From: Clostridia bacterium
GTDB taxonomy: Bacteria > Bacillota > Clostridia > Oscillospirales > Acutalibacteraceae
Length of the DNA: 34,773 bases
Direction of reading: 5' to 3'
NCBI GenBank assembly: GCA_017513195.1
Contig: JAFXGM010000039.1
Span: 1 to 34,773, forward strand
Positions 15,586-23,753 of this stretch are shown piece by piece (the stretch's first letter is position 1; each line of letters begins with the position of its first letter). A program made the position numbers and the translations under genes. The notes beneath the pieces are model-generated. The model did no database searches. It had not been told where the DNA came from and was given only the letters and a program-made list of their open reading frames with translations.

Positions 15586-17829
15586 TTGGCTCCAAGAAAG
15601 AAAAAAGAAACAGAACAAAAGTCTAAAAAGCCACAAAGCAATGCCTATATTGCGGGTGCGGGTACAGTGGTAGAAAGCTTGGTTACCGAAACGCTTAAAT
15701 CAAACTTTATGCCTTACGCTATGAGCGTAATCATTTCGCGTGCCATTCCTGAAATAGATGGTTTTAAACCGTCGCACCGCAAACTGCTTTATACAATGTA
15801 TAATATGGGCTTGCTTAAGGGCAATACCATAAAGTCGGCTAATATTGTTGGTCGTACTATGCAGCTTAACCCTCACGGTGATGCCGCAATCTATGAAACT
15901 ATGGTGCGACTAAGTGAGGGTAACGAGTCACTGCTGCACCCTTACGTTAAATCAAAGGGCTCGTTTGGTAAAGCATATTCACGCGATATGCAGTGTGCGG
16001 CTTCACGTTATACCGAGGCAAAGTTAGCTCCCATAGCCGAAGAGCTGTTTGTAGATATCGACAAGGACACCGTTGATTTTGTGGATAACTACGACGCCAC
16101 AATGAAAGAGCCGGTGCTTTTCCCCGTAACGTTTCCGTCAATACTTGTAAATGCAAATATGGGTATCGCCGCAGGTATGGCAAGCAATATTTGCCCATTT
16201 AACCTACGCGAAGTGTGTGAAACCACCATTGCTTATATTAAAGATAATGATATAAACGTGGCTGATACACTTTTAGCCCCCGATTTTCCAATAGGTGGCG
16301 AGCTGCTCTATGACCGCAGTGAAATGGAAAAGATTTATGAAACAGGTCGCGGCAGCTTTAAAGTGCGTGGTACCTATGAGTATGACAAGTCAAACAACTG
16401 TATCGATATAAAATCTATTCCGCCTACCACCACAACCGAGGCTATCATTGAAAAGGTAATCGATCTTGTAAAGGCAAAAAAGATTACCGAAATTAACGAT
16501 ATTCGTGATGAAACCGACCTTGGCGGTCTTCAAATTACAATAGATTTAAAACGCGGTGTTGATGCGGAAAAGCTTATGAAAAAGCTTTTCAAAATGACAC
16601 CTTTGCAAGATAGCTTTTCTTGTAATTTTAATATTCTTATCGCCTCAAGCCCAATGGTTTTGGGTGTAAAAGAAATTATAAGCGAATGGGTTGCGTTCCG
16701 TAGTGAGTGCGTGCGCCGACGAGTTTACTTTAAGCTTGAAAAGGCAAAGGGTAAATTACATTTGCTTAAAGGTATGGAGAAAATACTTCTCGATATTGAT
16801 AAGGCTATTAAAATTGTTCGCGATACCAAAGAAGAAAAAGAGGTTGTGCCAAACCTTATGATTGGCTTTGGTATTGACGAGACACAGGCTGAATATGTAG
16901 CCGAAATCAAGTTGCGTCACCTAAACCGTGAATATATCTTAAAGCGTCTTGATGAAATCGAAAATCTACAAAAAGAAATCGAAGAGATGCAGTCAATTCT
17001 TGATTCAAAGGCAAAAATTAAAAAGATTATTGTAAAGGAACTCGAAGAAGTTATCAAAAAATACGGCGTTGACCGCAAGACTCAAATTGTTTCTGCTGAA
17101 ACCGAGGACGTTACAAACGAGCCTGAGGTGGTAGACGAGTCACCTGTAACACTCTTCTTTACAAAAGACGGTTACTTTAAAAAGATTACACCGCTATCAC
17201 TTCGTATGAGTGGCGAGCAAAAGCTTAAAGAGGGCGACGAAATCACGCAGGTAATTGAGTCAACCAATGCTCACGATTTGTTGTTCTTTACCACAAATGC
17301 ACAGGTTTACAAAAGCCGTGTATGCGATTTTGCCGACGGTAAGGCAAGTGCTTTGGGTGACTTTGTTGGCGGCAAGCTTGAGTATGACGAGGGCGAATCA
17401 AGTCTTTATATGGTTCACACCCGCGACTATAGCGGATTTATGATATTTGTTTTTGATAACGGACGCATAGCCAAGGTTCCGCTTAAATCGTACGAAACAA
17501 AGACAAACCGTAAAAAGCTTATTAAAGCGTACTGTGAAAAGCATAAGATTCATACAATTCTTTATTTTGAAAAGGATTGCGATTTGTTGCTAAAGTCAAC
17601 GAACAATCGTATGCTGCTTGTCAATACGGCACTTATTCCCGCAAAGGCTACTAAAGATAACGGTGGTATTGCGGTTATGACTCAAAAGAAGGGTCAGCGC
17701 ATATTTACAGCCGAGCCTTATGTAGACGAGGAGTTAGAAAATCCGCATCGCTATCGCACAAAGAATTTGCCTGCAGCAGGTGCATTGCCACAAAAGGGCC
17801 AAGCAACACAAACCGCACTTGACATATAG
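15586..17829 (+). CDS. parC: DNA topoisomerase IV subunit A (DNA cleavage subunit)
   Basis: The breakage-reunion subunit of the type IIA topoisomerase. SRAIPEIDGFKPSHRKLLY (51-69) and AASRYTEAKL hold the active site, with catalytic Tyr142. A long coiled coil lies around residues 440-485. The C-terminal beta-pinwheel has no recognisable QRRGGKG GyrA-box, favouring ParC over GyrA. In the helix that contacts quinolones, the segment HGDAAIYE puts Ala100 where GyrA has Ser83, and Glu104 where GyrA has Asp87. It starts at TTG 15586, with AAGGAGAT 7 bases upstream, like its partner. The tail (PQKGQATQTALDI) resembles an unstructured extension. No conventional T-tract terminator follows. Confidence 0.87.
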   Translation: MAPRKKKETEQKSKKPQSNAYIAGAGTVVESLVTETLKSNFMPYAMSVIISRAIPEIDGFKPSHRKLLYTMYNMGLLKGNTIKSANIVGRTMQLNPHGDAAIYETMVRLSEGNESLLHPYVKSKGSFGKAYSRDMQCAASRYTEAKLAPIAEELFVDIDKDTVDFVDNYDATMKEPVLFPVTFPSILVNANMGIAAGMASNICPFNLREVCETTIAYIKDNDINVADTLLAPDFPIGGELLYDRSEMEKIYETGRGSFKVRGTYEYDKSNNCIDIKSIPPTTTTEAIIEKVIDLVKAKKITEINDIRDETDLGGLQITIDLKRGVDAEKLMKKLFKMTPLQDSFSCNFNILIASSPMVLGVKEIISEWVAFRSECVRRRVYFKLEKAKGKLHLLKGMEKILLDIDKAIKIVRDTKEEKEVVPNLMIGFGIDETQAEYVAEIKLRHLNREYILKRLDEIENLQKEIEEMQSILDSKAKIKKIIVKELEEVIKKYGVDRKTQIVSAETEDVTNEPEVVDESPVTLFFTKDGYFKKITPLSLRMSGEQKLKEGDEITQVIESTNAHDLLFFTTNAQVYKSRVCDFADGKASALGDFVGGKLEYDEGESSLYMVHTRDYSGFMIFVFDNGRIAKVPLKSYETKTNRKKLIKAYCEKHKIHTILYFEKDCDLLLKSTNNRMLLVNTALIPAKATKDNGGIAVMTQKKGQRIFTAEPYVDEELENPHRYRTKNLPAAGALPQKGQATQTALDI

Positions 17830-17853
17830 TGCATTTAGCGGTAAAATAAAAAA

Positions 17854-17950
17854 CCGTCCGAAAAGCCACATACCTTGAATGTTTTCAAAGTAAAATTCGC
17901 ATCTCGGGCGGCGTGTCCGCCTCGAAATGCAAACGCTGTTACTCGTGGCT
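17854..17950. ncRNA. Putative structured RNA between parC and valS (strand and class unassigned)
   Basis: This 180-base gap holds a compact, GC-richer segment. Six bases AGCCAC (17864-17869) pair with GTGGCT (17945-17950) as a closing stem. Inside are a small CTTGAA/TTCAAAG hairpin (17874-17890 area) and a strong hairpin GCATCTCGGGCGG/CCGCCTCGAAATGC (17899-17911 with 17917-17930, one mismatch, 5-base loop). A competing 8-bp pairing, CCGTCCGA (17854-17861) with TCGGGCGG (17904-17911), would break that hairpin, as in a two-state leader. On the minus strand the segment ends in a T-rich run (17846-17853), so a small antisense-strand RNA is also possible. It lacks T-box signatures although valS follows. 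Confidence 0.35.
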
Positions 17951-18009
17951 GACAATATTTAATATTAACATTTTACATTCAATTATACGTATTTGGAGTT
18001 GGTAAATTT

Positions 18010-20643
18010 ATGAATAAAGAACTCGCAAAGCAGTATGACCCAAAGGACGTTGAAGACCGCATTTATAAAATGTGGCTTGACGGAAAATACTTTCACGCAA
18101 AATGTGAAGAGGGCAAAGATACTTATACAATAGTTATTCCGCCACCAAACATCACAGGTCAGCTTCATATGGGACATGCTCTTGACAACACTTTACAGGA
18201 TATTCTTATCCGTTTTAAGCGTATGCAGGGCTTTGACACGCTTTGGCTTCCGGGTACTGACCACGCATCTATTGCGACAGAAGCCAAAATTGTTGAGGCA
18301 ATGAAAAAGGAAGGTATCACAAAAGAAGATATTGGCCGTGAGGGCTTCCTTGAGCGTGCTTGGGATTGGAAGCGTCAATACGGCGGCAGAATTATTGAAC
18401 AGCTTAAAAAGCTTGGCTCTTCTTGCGACTGGGACCGTGAGCGTTTTACACTTGATGAAGGCTGTAACAAAGCAGTTCGTGAAGTGTTTGTAAACCTTTA
18501 CGAAAAGGGTCTTATCTATCGTGGCGAGCGCATCATTAACTGGTGCCCACATTGTAAGACATCTATTTCTGATGCCGAGGTTGAATATGAGGAGCAGGCA
18601 GGTCATTTTTGGCATTTGCGCTATCCCTTTGTTGACGGCAGCGGTTATTTAGAGCTTGCTACAACCCGTCCTGAAACCTTGCTTGGCGATACTGCTGTTG
18701 CAGTAAACCCAAATGATGAAAGATATAAAGATTTAATCGGTAAAGAGCTTGACCTTCCAATTGTTCACCGTAAGATACCGGTTGTTGCCGATGATTACGT
18801 TGAAATGGATTTTGGTACAGGTGTTGTTAAAATAACACCTGCACACGACCCTAATGACTTTGAGGTTGGTCTTCGTCATAACCTACCCGTTATTTGTGTA
18901 ATGACCGACGACGCAAAGATTACCGATGATTATCCCAAATATGCGGGAATGGATCGCTACGAAGCCCGCAAAGCAATTGTTGCTGACCTTGAAGCAGAGG
19001 GCGCACTCGTTAAGGTAGAGGATTATACCCATAATGTTGGCACCTGCTACCGTTGCGGCACTACCGTTGAGCCGGCTGTTTCAAAGCAGTGGTTTGTAAA
19101 GATGAAGCCACTTGCAACCCCAGCTATTGACGCTGTTAAAAACGGTGAGACAAAGTTTGTTCCACAGCGTTTTGAAAAGGTATATTTCCACTGGCTTGAA
19201 AACATTCGTGACTGGTGTATTTCACGTCAGCTTTGGTGGGGACATCGTATTCCTGCTTGGTACTGTGAAGAGTGCGGCGAGATAACCGTATCTCGTGAAG
19301 ATGCTCACAAGTGTGCACACTGCGGTAGTGAAAAGATTGTTCAAGACCCCGATACACTCGATACTTGGTTTTCATCTGCTCTTTGGCCATTCTCTACTTT
19401 AGGTTGGCCTGATAATACCGAGGATTTAAAACACTATTATCCTACAAATACACTCGTTACAGGTTATGACATTATTCCTTTCTGGGTAATGCGTATGATG
19501 TTCTCAGGACTGGAGCATACAGGTGAGGTTCCGTTTGATACCGTGCTTATTCATGGTCTTGTTCGTGATTCTCAGGGCAGAAAGATGTCAAAGTCTTTGG
19601 GCAACGGTGTTGATCCGCTCGAAGTAATCGATACCTACGGTGCTGATGCACTTCGTTTCTCTCTTGCTACGGGTAACAGCCCAGGTAACGATATGCGCTA
19701 TATCCCTGAGCGTGTAGATGCAAGCCGTAACTTTGCAAATAAGATTTGGAACGCGGCAAGATTTATTATGATGAATCTTGACAGCGATAAGGTATTGCCG
19801 GTGGATGTTAACGCCTTAGCACTCGAAGATAAGTGGATTATTTCAAAATACAACACACTTGTTCGCGACGTTACCGAAAACCTTGACCGATTTGAGCTTG
19901 GGTTAGCTGTACAAAAGCTTTACGACTTTATTTGGGACGTATTTTGCGATTGGTACATCGAAATTTGTAAATCGCGTCTAAACGGTGAGGATGAAACGGC
20001 TAAAAATACCGCTCGCAGCGTACTGGTTTACGTATTTACAAACACACTTGCACTCTTACATCCGTTTATGCCATTTATTACCGAAGAAATTTGGCAGAGT
20101 TTACCACACGGCGATGAAGAAGCATTGATGGTAACTGAATGGCCAAAGTTTAGCGAAGAGTTTAACTTCTCTAAGCAGGAAGCAGAATTTGAAAAGATTA
20201 TGCTTGTAATCAAGGCTATCAGAAACCGTCGCACCGAGATGAACGTACCGCCTTCTAAAAAGGCAAAGGTTTGCATACAAACAAACTTTGCCGATACCTT
20301 TAGCACAGGCACTTCATACATCTGCCGTTTGGCTTCGGCTTCTGAAGTGGAAATCGGCGACAACTTTGACGCCGAGGGCGCAGTTCGCGTGGTTACCGAT
20401 GCCGCTACAGTTTATATGCCAATGAAAGAGCTTGTTGATATTGACGGCGAAATTGCAAGACTTAACAAGGACTTACAAAAGGCTATCGTTGATAAAGAGT
20501 TCTTTGAAAAGAAGCTAAATAACGCGGGCTTTGTGGCAAAGGCACCGGCCGCTGTTATAGAGCAGCAACGTCAAGGCCTTGCAAAAGCGCTTGATAAAAT
20601 AAAGATGATTGAAGACAGCATCGCTGACCTCAAGGCTCTTTAA
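18010..20643 (+). CDS. valS: Valyl-tRNA synthetase
   Basis: Class I synthetase charging tRNA-Val. The HIGH-type motif appears as [15 protein letters not shown] (residues ~41-55) and the KMSKS loop as [11 protein letters not shown] (~533-543). The CP1 editing domain lies between ([31 protein letters not shown]). A zinc-ribbon-like insert CEECG..CAHCG is at about 420-440. The C-terminal ~65 residues form the ValRS-specific coiled coil. At 877 residues it is the normal bacterial length. GGAG lies 11 bases before the ATG, slightly far. It is monocistronic: structured leader before, terminator after. Confidence 0.97.
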   Translation: MNKELAKQYDPKDVEDRIYKMWLDGKYFHAKCEEGKDTYTIVIPPPNITGQLHMGHALDNTLQDILIRFKRMQGFDTLWLPGTDHASIATEAKIVEAMKKEGITKEDIGREGFLERAWDWKRQYGGRIIEQLKKLGSSCDWDRERFTLDEGCNKAVREVFVNLYEKGLIYRGERIINWCPHCKTSISDAEVEYEEQAGHFWHLRYPFVDGSGYLELATTRPETLLGDTAVAVNPNDERYKDLIGKELDLPIVHRKIPVVADDYVEMDFGTGVVKITPAHDPNDFEVGLRHNLPVICVMTDDAKITDDYPKYAGMDRYEARKAIVADLEAEGALVKVEDYTHNVGTCYRCGTTVEPAVSKQWFVKMKPLATPAIDAVKNGETKFVPQRFEKVYFHWLENIRDWCISRQLWWGHRIPAWYCEECGEITVSREDAHKCAHCGSEKIVQDPDTLDTWFSSALWPFSTLGWPDNTEDLKHYYPTNTLVTGYDIIPFWVMRMMFSGLEHTGEVPFDTVLIHGLVRDSQGRKMSKSLGNGVDPLEVIDTYGADALRFSLATGNSPGNDMRYIPERVDASRNFANKIWNAARFIMMNLDSDKVLPVDVNALALEDKWIISKYNTLVRDVTENLDRFELGLAVQKLYDFIWDVFCDWYIEICKSRLNGEDETAKNTARSVLVYVFTNTLALLHPFMPFITEEIWQSLPHGDEEALMVTEWPKFSEEFNFSKQEAEFEKIMLVIKAIRNRRTEMNVPPSKKAKVCIQTNFADTFSTGTSYICRLASASEVEIGDNFDAEGAVRVVTDAATVYMPMKELVDIDGEIARLNKDLQKAIVDKEFFEKKLNNAGFVAKAPAAVIEQQRQGLAKALDKIKMIEDSIADLKAL

Positions 20644-20660
20644 CTTAAAACTGCATTCAA

Positions 20661-20692
20661 AAAGAGAGCCAAGTGAATTGGCTCTCTCTTTT
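20661..20692 (+). terminator. Intrinsic terminator of valS
   Basis: A 10-bp stem AGAGAGCCAA (20663-20672) with TTGGCTCTCT (20678-20687), GTGAA loop, then CTTTT. Confidence 0.88.
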
Positions 20693-20755
20693 ATTACGGT
20701 AAATGTATTTTTCTCTATTAAATCAATAAGCTTTAAATATATTCACCGTATTTAA

Positions 20756-20777
20756 AAGGATTAATTGCTTAATCCTT
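20756..20777. promoter_or_regulatory. Perfect 9-bp inverted repeat upstream of folC
   Basis: AAGGATTAA (20756-20764), TTGC loop, TTAATCCTT (20769-20777) lies 55 bases ahead of folC in a 139-base AT-rich gap (20693-20831). It has no T tract, so it is not a standard terminator. It may be an operator or leader hairpin. I see no convincing promoter hexamers with proper spacing in the gap. Confidence 0.4.
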
Positions 20778-20831
20778 GATAGTATTATGTGATATTTATT
20801 TTAAAATTTTCAAGTAAAATTTTGGTGTTTT

Positions 20832-22043
20832 ATGAAATATATTGAAACTTTAAATTATATACACTCGTTGGGTGCTTTTTCGCACGAAGCGTCACTTAAG
20901 CGAATAACCGCTGTCTGTCAAAAGCTTGGTAACCCGCAAAATGATTTTCGTGCAATTCATATCGCGGGCACTAACGGCAAAGGCTCGGTCAGCACCTTTG
21001 TATCGAGTGCTTTAAAAGCGGCAGGGTACAAGGTGGGCACCTTTGTATCACCATACATTGTCGATTTTTGCGAACGAATACAAATAAACGGTGAATATAT
21101 AAGTCAAGAAAATTTGTGCCGCCTCTCACAAAGGGTTATTGACACAAAAATAGATTTGACCGAATTTGAATTTATAACAGCAGTAGGATTTTTATATTTT
21201 AGCGAAAACAATATAGACATTGCCGTGCTTGAAACGGGTCTTGGCGGTCGTTTTGACGCTACCAACGTAATAGATTCGCCACTTGTTTCGGTTATAACAA
21301 AGATAGGTATTGACCACATCGCAGTTTTGGGCGATACAATCGAGCAAATTGCAAAAGAAAAGTGTGGCATTATAAAAGACAATACCGTTGTTACAGCCCA
21401 TACTCAACCGCAATCGGCATATGATGTTATAAAATCATATTCGCAAAATGTAATAACACCAAATATAAATGATTTAACAAATGTTAATACTTCGGTTTTG
21501 GGCAACAGCTTTACTTATAAAAATGAAAACTATAAAACTAATCTTGGCGGCGAATATCAAATCGAAAATGCTCTTGTAGCAATCGAAACGCTAAAAAACT
21601 GTGGACTGACAATTACTGATGATAATATAAAAATAGGGCTTGAAAGGGCGTTTATTCCTGCACGACTTGAGGTAGTAAGTCAAAATCCACTTATCGTAAT
21701 TGACGGTGCGCATAACCCCGACGGCGCAAATGCTCTTTGCGAGGCGTTAAAAGATAGCGAAAATATTACCGCCATTATAGGCGTAATGCGAGATAAAAAC
21801 TACAAAGATGTGCTTTCAAAAACATTGCCGTTTTGCGAAAACGTTATTTGCGTGACACCCGATGTTCCGCGCGCACTACCTGCAAATGAACTATCTGTGG
21901 TGGCAATGCCTTACTGTAAAAATGTTGTTGTCGCCGATAATTTAGATGACGCGTTAAATATTGCAATGCAAAACGATAATTCAATATTTATTTTCGGCTC
22001 GCTTTATTTGGCATCACAAATTAGACCACTATTAAAGAAATAA
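20832..22043 (+). CDS. folC: Folylpolyglutamate synthase / dihydrofolate synthase
   Basis: FolC adds glutamate to dihydropteroate and folates in the cytosol, an ATP-dependent Mur-ligase-like enzyme. The P-loop reads AGTNGKGSVSTF (residues ~45-56). Other family signatures are FVSPYIVDFCERIQING, ETGLGGRFDATNV, ITKIGIDHIAVLG and, in the C-terminal domain, VIDGAHNPDGA. At 403 residues it is slightly shorter than the usual ~420-430. The ATG has only a weak GGTG 4 bases upstream, unlike the strong sites of its neighbours, suggesting low translation. It is single-gene, with its own terminator. Confidence 0.93.
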   Translation: MKYIETLNYIHSLGAFSHEASLKRITAVCQKLGNPQNDFRAIHIAGTNGKGSVSTFVSSALKAAGYKVGTFVSPYIVDFCERIQINGEYISQENLCRLSQRVIDTKIDLTEFEFITAVGFLYFSENNIDIAVLETGLGGRFDATNVIDSPLVSVITKIGIDHIAVLGDTIEQIAKEKCGIIKDNTVVTAHTQPQSAYDVIKSYSQNVITPNINDLTNVNTSVLGNSFTYKNENYKTNLGGEYQIENALVAIETLKNCGLTITDDNIKIGLERAFIPARLEVVSQNPLIVIDGAHNPDGANALCEALKDSENITAIIGVMRDKNYKDVLSKTLPFCENVICVTPDVPRALPANELSVVAMPYCKNVVVADNLDDALNIAMQNDNSIFIFGSLYLASQIRPLLKK

Positions 22044-22085
22044 AAAAACCATAATTTGACAATTAAATGTGACAAATTTTACGCA

Positions 22086-22121
22086 GACAAGCTTCTATAA
22101 TAAATTAGAAGCTTGTCTTTT
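22086..22121 (+). terminator. Intrinsic terminator after folC
   Basis: A 12-bp perfect stem (22086-22097 with 22106-22116/7) with an 8-base loop and TTTTT tail. A TATAAT string inside the loop side of the stem is not accompanied by a usable -35. Confidence 0.85.
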
Positions 22122-22140
22122 TATATTTTATTCCTTATAA

Positions 22141-22187
22141 GCCTCCCTTGCCTAAAGGGGGCTGTCACCGCAGGTGACTGGGGGATA
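22141..22187. repeat. Palindromic intergenic repeat, copy 1 (upstream of spoIIAA)
   Basis: About 47 bases made of two adjacent hairpins: CCCTT-GCCTA-AAGGG and GTCACC-GCA-GGTGAC, ending CTGGGGGAT. The second copy is at 23671-23717, in the same orientation, and differs at only a few positions at the left end plus one internal base. It fits the class of short dispersed palindromic repeats common between genes in gut Clostridia. It is translated in silico into a spurious extension (PCLKGAVTAGDWGI) ahead of spoIIAA. Confidence 0.85.
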
Positions 22188-22202
22188 GAAAGAGGTGTTT
22201 TT

Positions 22203-22520
22203 ATGTCAGTAGATATTAGTGTAAACGGTGAGGTAACAACCGCATATATAAGCGGCGAGCTTGACCATCATTCAGCCGCGGCAATACGCGCCACCATTGA
22301 TAACGCGGTAGAACTTAATATGCCGTCACTGCTTGTTCTTGATTTTACCCGCGTTAGCTTTATGGACAGCTCGGGCATAGGTCTTGTTATGGGTAGATAC
22401 CGTAATTTGTCACGGCGCGGCGCCAAGCTGCATATTACGGGAACTTCACCACAAATTTATAAAGTGATGAAGCTTTCGGGAATAGAAAAGCTTGCCACCA
22501 TTGATGAATGTAAAAAATAA
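22203..22520 (+). CDS. spoIIAA: Anti-sigma F factor antagonist
   Basis: SpoIIAA is the STAS-domain anti-anti-sigma factor whose dephosphorylated form frees sigma F in the forespore. It has 105 residues. The key segment FMDSSGIGLVMGRY (53-66) carries the phosphorylatable Ser57, matching Ser58 of Bacillus SpoIIAA. I set the start at ATG 22203, 6 bases after AGAGGTG. The frame stays open upstream to 22113 only because it runs through the palindromic repeat, so that extension is not part of the protein. First gene of spoIIA; no sigma-H promoter is clear in the ~80 bases between the folC terminator and the start. Confidence 0.95.
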   Translation: MSVDISVNGEVTTAYISGELDHHSAAAIRATIDNAVELNMPSLLVLDFTRVSFMDSSGIGLVMGRYRNLSRRGAKLHITGTSPQIYKVMKLSGIEKLATIDECKK

Positions 22521-22530
22521 GGAGATAATT

Positions 22531-22974
22531 ATGGAAATTATAAATAAGTTTAGTATGAATGTATTATCGCGCTCGGCAAACGAGGGCTTTGCGCGCGCTA
22601 CCGTTGCGGCGTTTGCGTCGCAGCTAGATCCAACGCTTGAAGAAATAAACGACATAAAAACCGCTGTTAGCGAAGCAGTTACAAATTGTATAGTTCACGC
22701 CTACCGCGAGTCTTTAGGCAAAATTTACATAAGCGGCGAAATTACCGATACAAATATTATAAAAATTAAAATTCGTGATAACGGCTGTGGCATAGAAAAT
22801 GTAGAAAAAGCTATGGAGCCGCTTTTTACCACCGTTGGTGGCGAGCGTGCGGGGCTTGGCTTTGCTGTTATGCAATCATTTATGGACTCTATTCGCGTGC
22901 GCTCTCGAGTGGGAAAGGGTACTACCGTAATATTAACTAAAAAAATAGCCCCCCGATATACAGTAAATGGTTGA
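22531..22974 (+). CDS. spoIIAB: Anti-sigma F factor, serine kinase
   Basis: SpoIIAB binds and holds sigma F in the predivisional cell and phosphorylates SpoIIAA. The GHKL kinase fold is shown by the N box DIKTAVSEAVTNCIVHAY, the G1 box IRDNGCGI and the G2-type segment RAGLGFAVMQSFMD. The start is ATG 22531 with AAGGAGAT ending 4 bases before it (147 residues); the frame's earlier ATG at 22492 lies inside spoIIAA. The end overlaps sigF by 8 bases, typical of this operon and consistent with matched synthesis of sigma and anti-sigma. Confidence 0.95.
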   Translation: MEIINKFSMNVLSRSANEGFARATVAAFASQLDPTLEEINDIKTAVSEAVTNCIVHAYRESLGKIYISGEITDTNIIKIKIRDNGCGIENVEKAMEPLFTTVGGERAGLGFAVMQSFMDSIRVRSRVGKGTTVILTKKIAPRYTVNG

Positions 22975-23638
22975 TACAAGTTTTCGCGACAGCTTTATTG
23001 AAAGCAATCTTCCGCTTGTGCATTCGCTTTGTAAGCGATTTATAGGTCGCGGCATTGAGTATGACGACCTATATCAAGCGGGGTGTATTGGGCTTATAAA
23101 AGCGGTGGATGGCTTTGACGAATCACGAGGCCTTTGCTTTTCTACTTACGCCGTCCCCGTAATTTTAGGCGAGATACGTCGTATGTTTCGCGACGGCGGC
23201 TCGGTTAAGGTGTCACGCAGTTTAAAGGAATTATCGCTAAAGGTTACGCGCGCAAAATCAGTTTTAGAGCTTAAACTTTCGCGCGAGCCTACCATCAATG
23301 AGCTATCGGCAGAGCTTGGTGTTACACCCGAAGAAATAACCGAGGCGCTCTCGGCCGCAATGCCTACCGTTTCACTAACCTATGAAAGTGATGATGGCAT
23401 AAGCGAAATGGACGTTTGTGTTTCGGGACCCGAGGAATTGCTAACCGACAAGCTACTGCTTCAGCGTGCCTTTAAGCATTTAGACACTACCGAGCAACAA
23501 ATAATAAGATATCGCTATTTTGAATATCTTACCCAAAATGAAACAGCTGCACGGCTTGGGATGTCGCAGGTACAAATATCGCGCGCAGAAAAGAAAATTT
23601 TACTAAAACTGCGGGGCGTAATAGGCTCGGTCGCTTGA
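22967..23638 (+). CDS. sigF: RNA polymerase sporulation sigma factor F
   Basis: Sigma F directs early forespore transcription. The 223-residue protein has sigma region 2 (VHSLCKRFIGRGIEYDDLYQ through GFDESRGLCFSTYAVPVILGEIRR), region 3, and region 4 with LDTTEQQIIRYRYFE and the helix-turn-helix TQNETAARLGMSQVQISRAEKK. The region-2 segment GEIRRMFRDGG is typical of SigF/SigG. Position after spoIIAA and spoIIAB settles SigF. The start ATG 22967 overlaps spoIIAB by 8 bases. A strong promoter for the next gene overlaps its stop codon. Confidence 0.95.
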   Translation: MVDTSFRDSFIESNLPLVHSLCKRFIGRGIEYDDLYQAGCIGLIKAVDGFDESRGLCFSTYAVPVILGEIRRMFRDGGSVKVSRSLKELSLKVTRAKSVLELKLSREPTINELSAELGVTPEEITEALSAAMPTVSLTYESDDGISEMDVCVSGPEELLTDKLLLQRAFKHLDTTEQQIIRYRYFEYLTQNETAARLGMSQVQISRAEKKILLKLRGVIGSVA

Positions 23639-23663
23639 CAAAAAACGGCGCAAGATATATTAT
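23635..23663 (+). promoter_or_regulatory. Promoter of the GT2 glycosyltransferase gene, overlapping the sigF stop
   Basis: TTGACA (23635-23640) and TATTAT (23658-23663), spacer 17. The TGA of sigF lies within the -35. Transcription would start just before or in the palindromic repeat, so the leader of the next gene would begin with that repeat's hairpins. Confidence 0.6.
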
Positions 23664-23670
23664 ATGTATA

Positions 23671-23717
23671 GGCCCCCTTGCCTAAAGGGGGCTGTCACCG
23701 TAGGTGACTGGGGGATA
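23671..23717. repeat. Palindromic intergenic repeat, copy 2 (downstream of sigF)
   Basis: Direct-orientation partner of 22141-22187. CCCCCTT-GCCTA-AAGGGGG forms a better left hairpin here than in copy 1, and GTCACC-GTA-GGTGAC the right one. The single internal change (C to T in the right loop) keeps the stem. It is read through as PPCLKGAVTVGDWGI in a false extension of the next gene. Confidence 0.85.
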
Positions 23718-23753
23718 TTTTATATTCGCGAAGTAATCAAAGGGGGACAAAAA

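Noticed and set aside
15586-17829. Calling the topoisomerase pair gyrB-gyrA
   Set aside because: No QRRGGKG GyrA-box is visible in the C-terminal domain and the pair lies away from dnaA-recF; topoisomerase IV is the better reading, though not certain.
17854-17950. tRNA gene or T-box leader for valS
   Set aside because: The closing stem and arms do not give a T-arm GGTTCGAATCC or anticodon arm, and there is no CCA end. The T-box bulge sequence, a specifier loop and a terminator pair are absent, and the gap is too short for a full T-box.
22096-22101. TATAAT as a -10 of the spoIIA operon
   Set aside because: It lies in the terminator stem-loop of folC, and the nearest -35-like strings are 21 or more bases away.
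22113-22202. N-terminal extension of spoIIAA (open frame from 22113)
   Set aside because: The added residues come from the folC terminator tail and the palindromic repeat; the same peptide appears before an unrelated gene at 23664. A proper ribosome binding site precedes ATG 22203.
23664-23753. N-terminal extension of the GT2 glycosyltransferase
   Set aside because: It is translation of repeat copy 2. The GT2 fold begins at ATG 23754, with AGGGGGA upstream.
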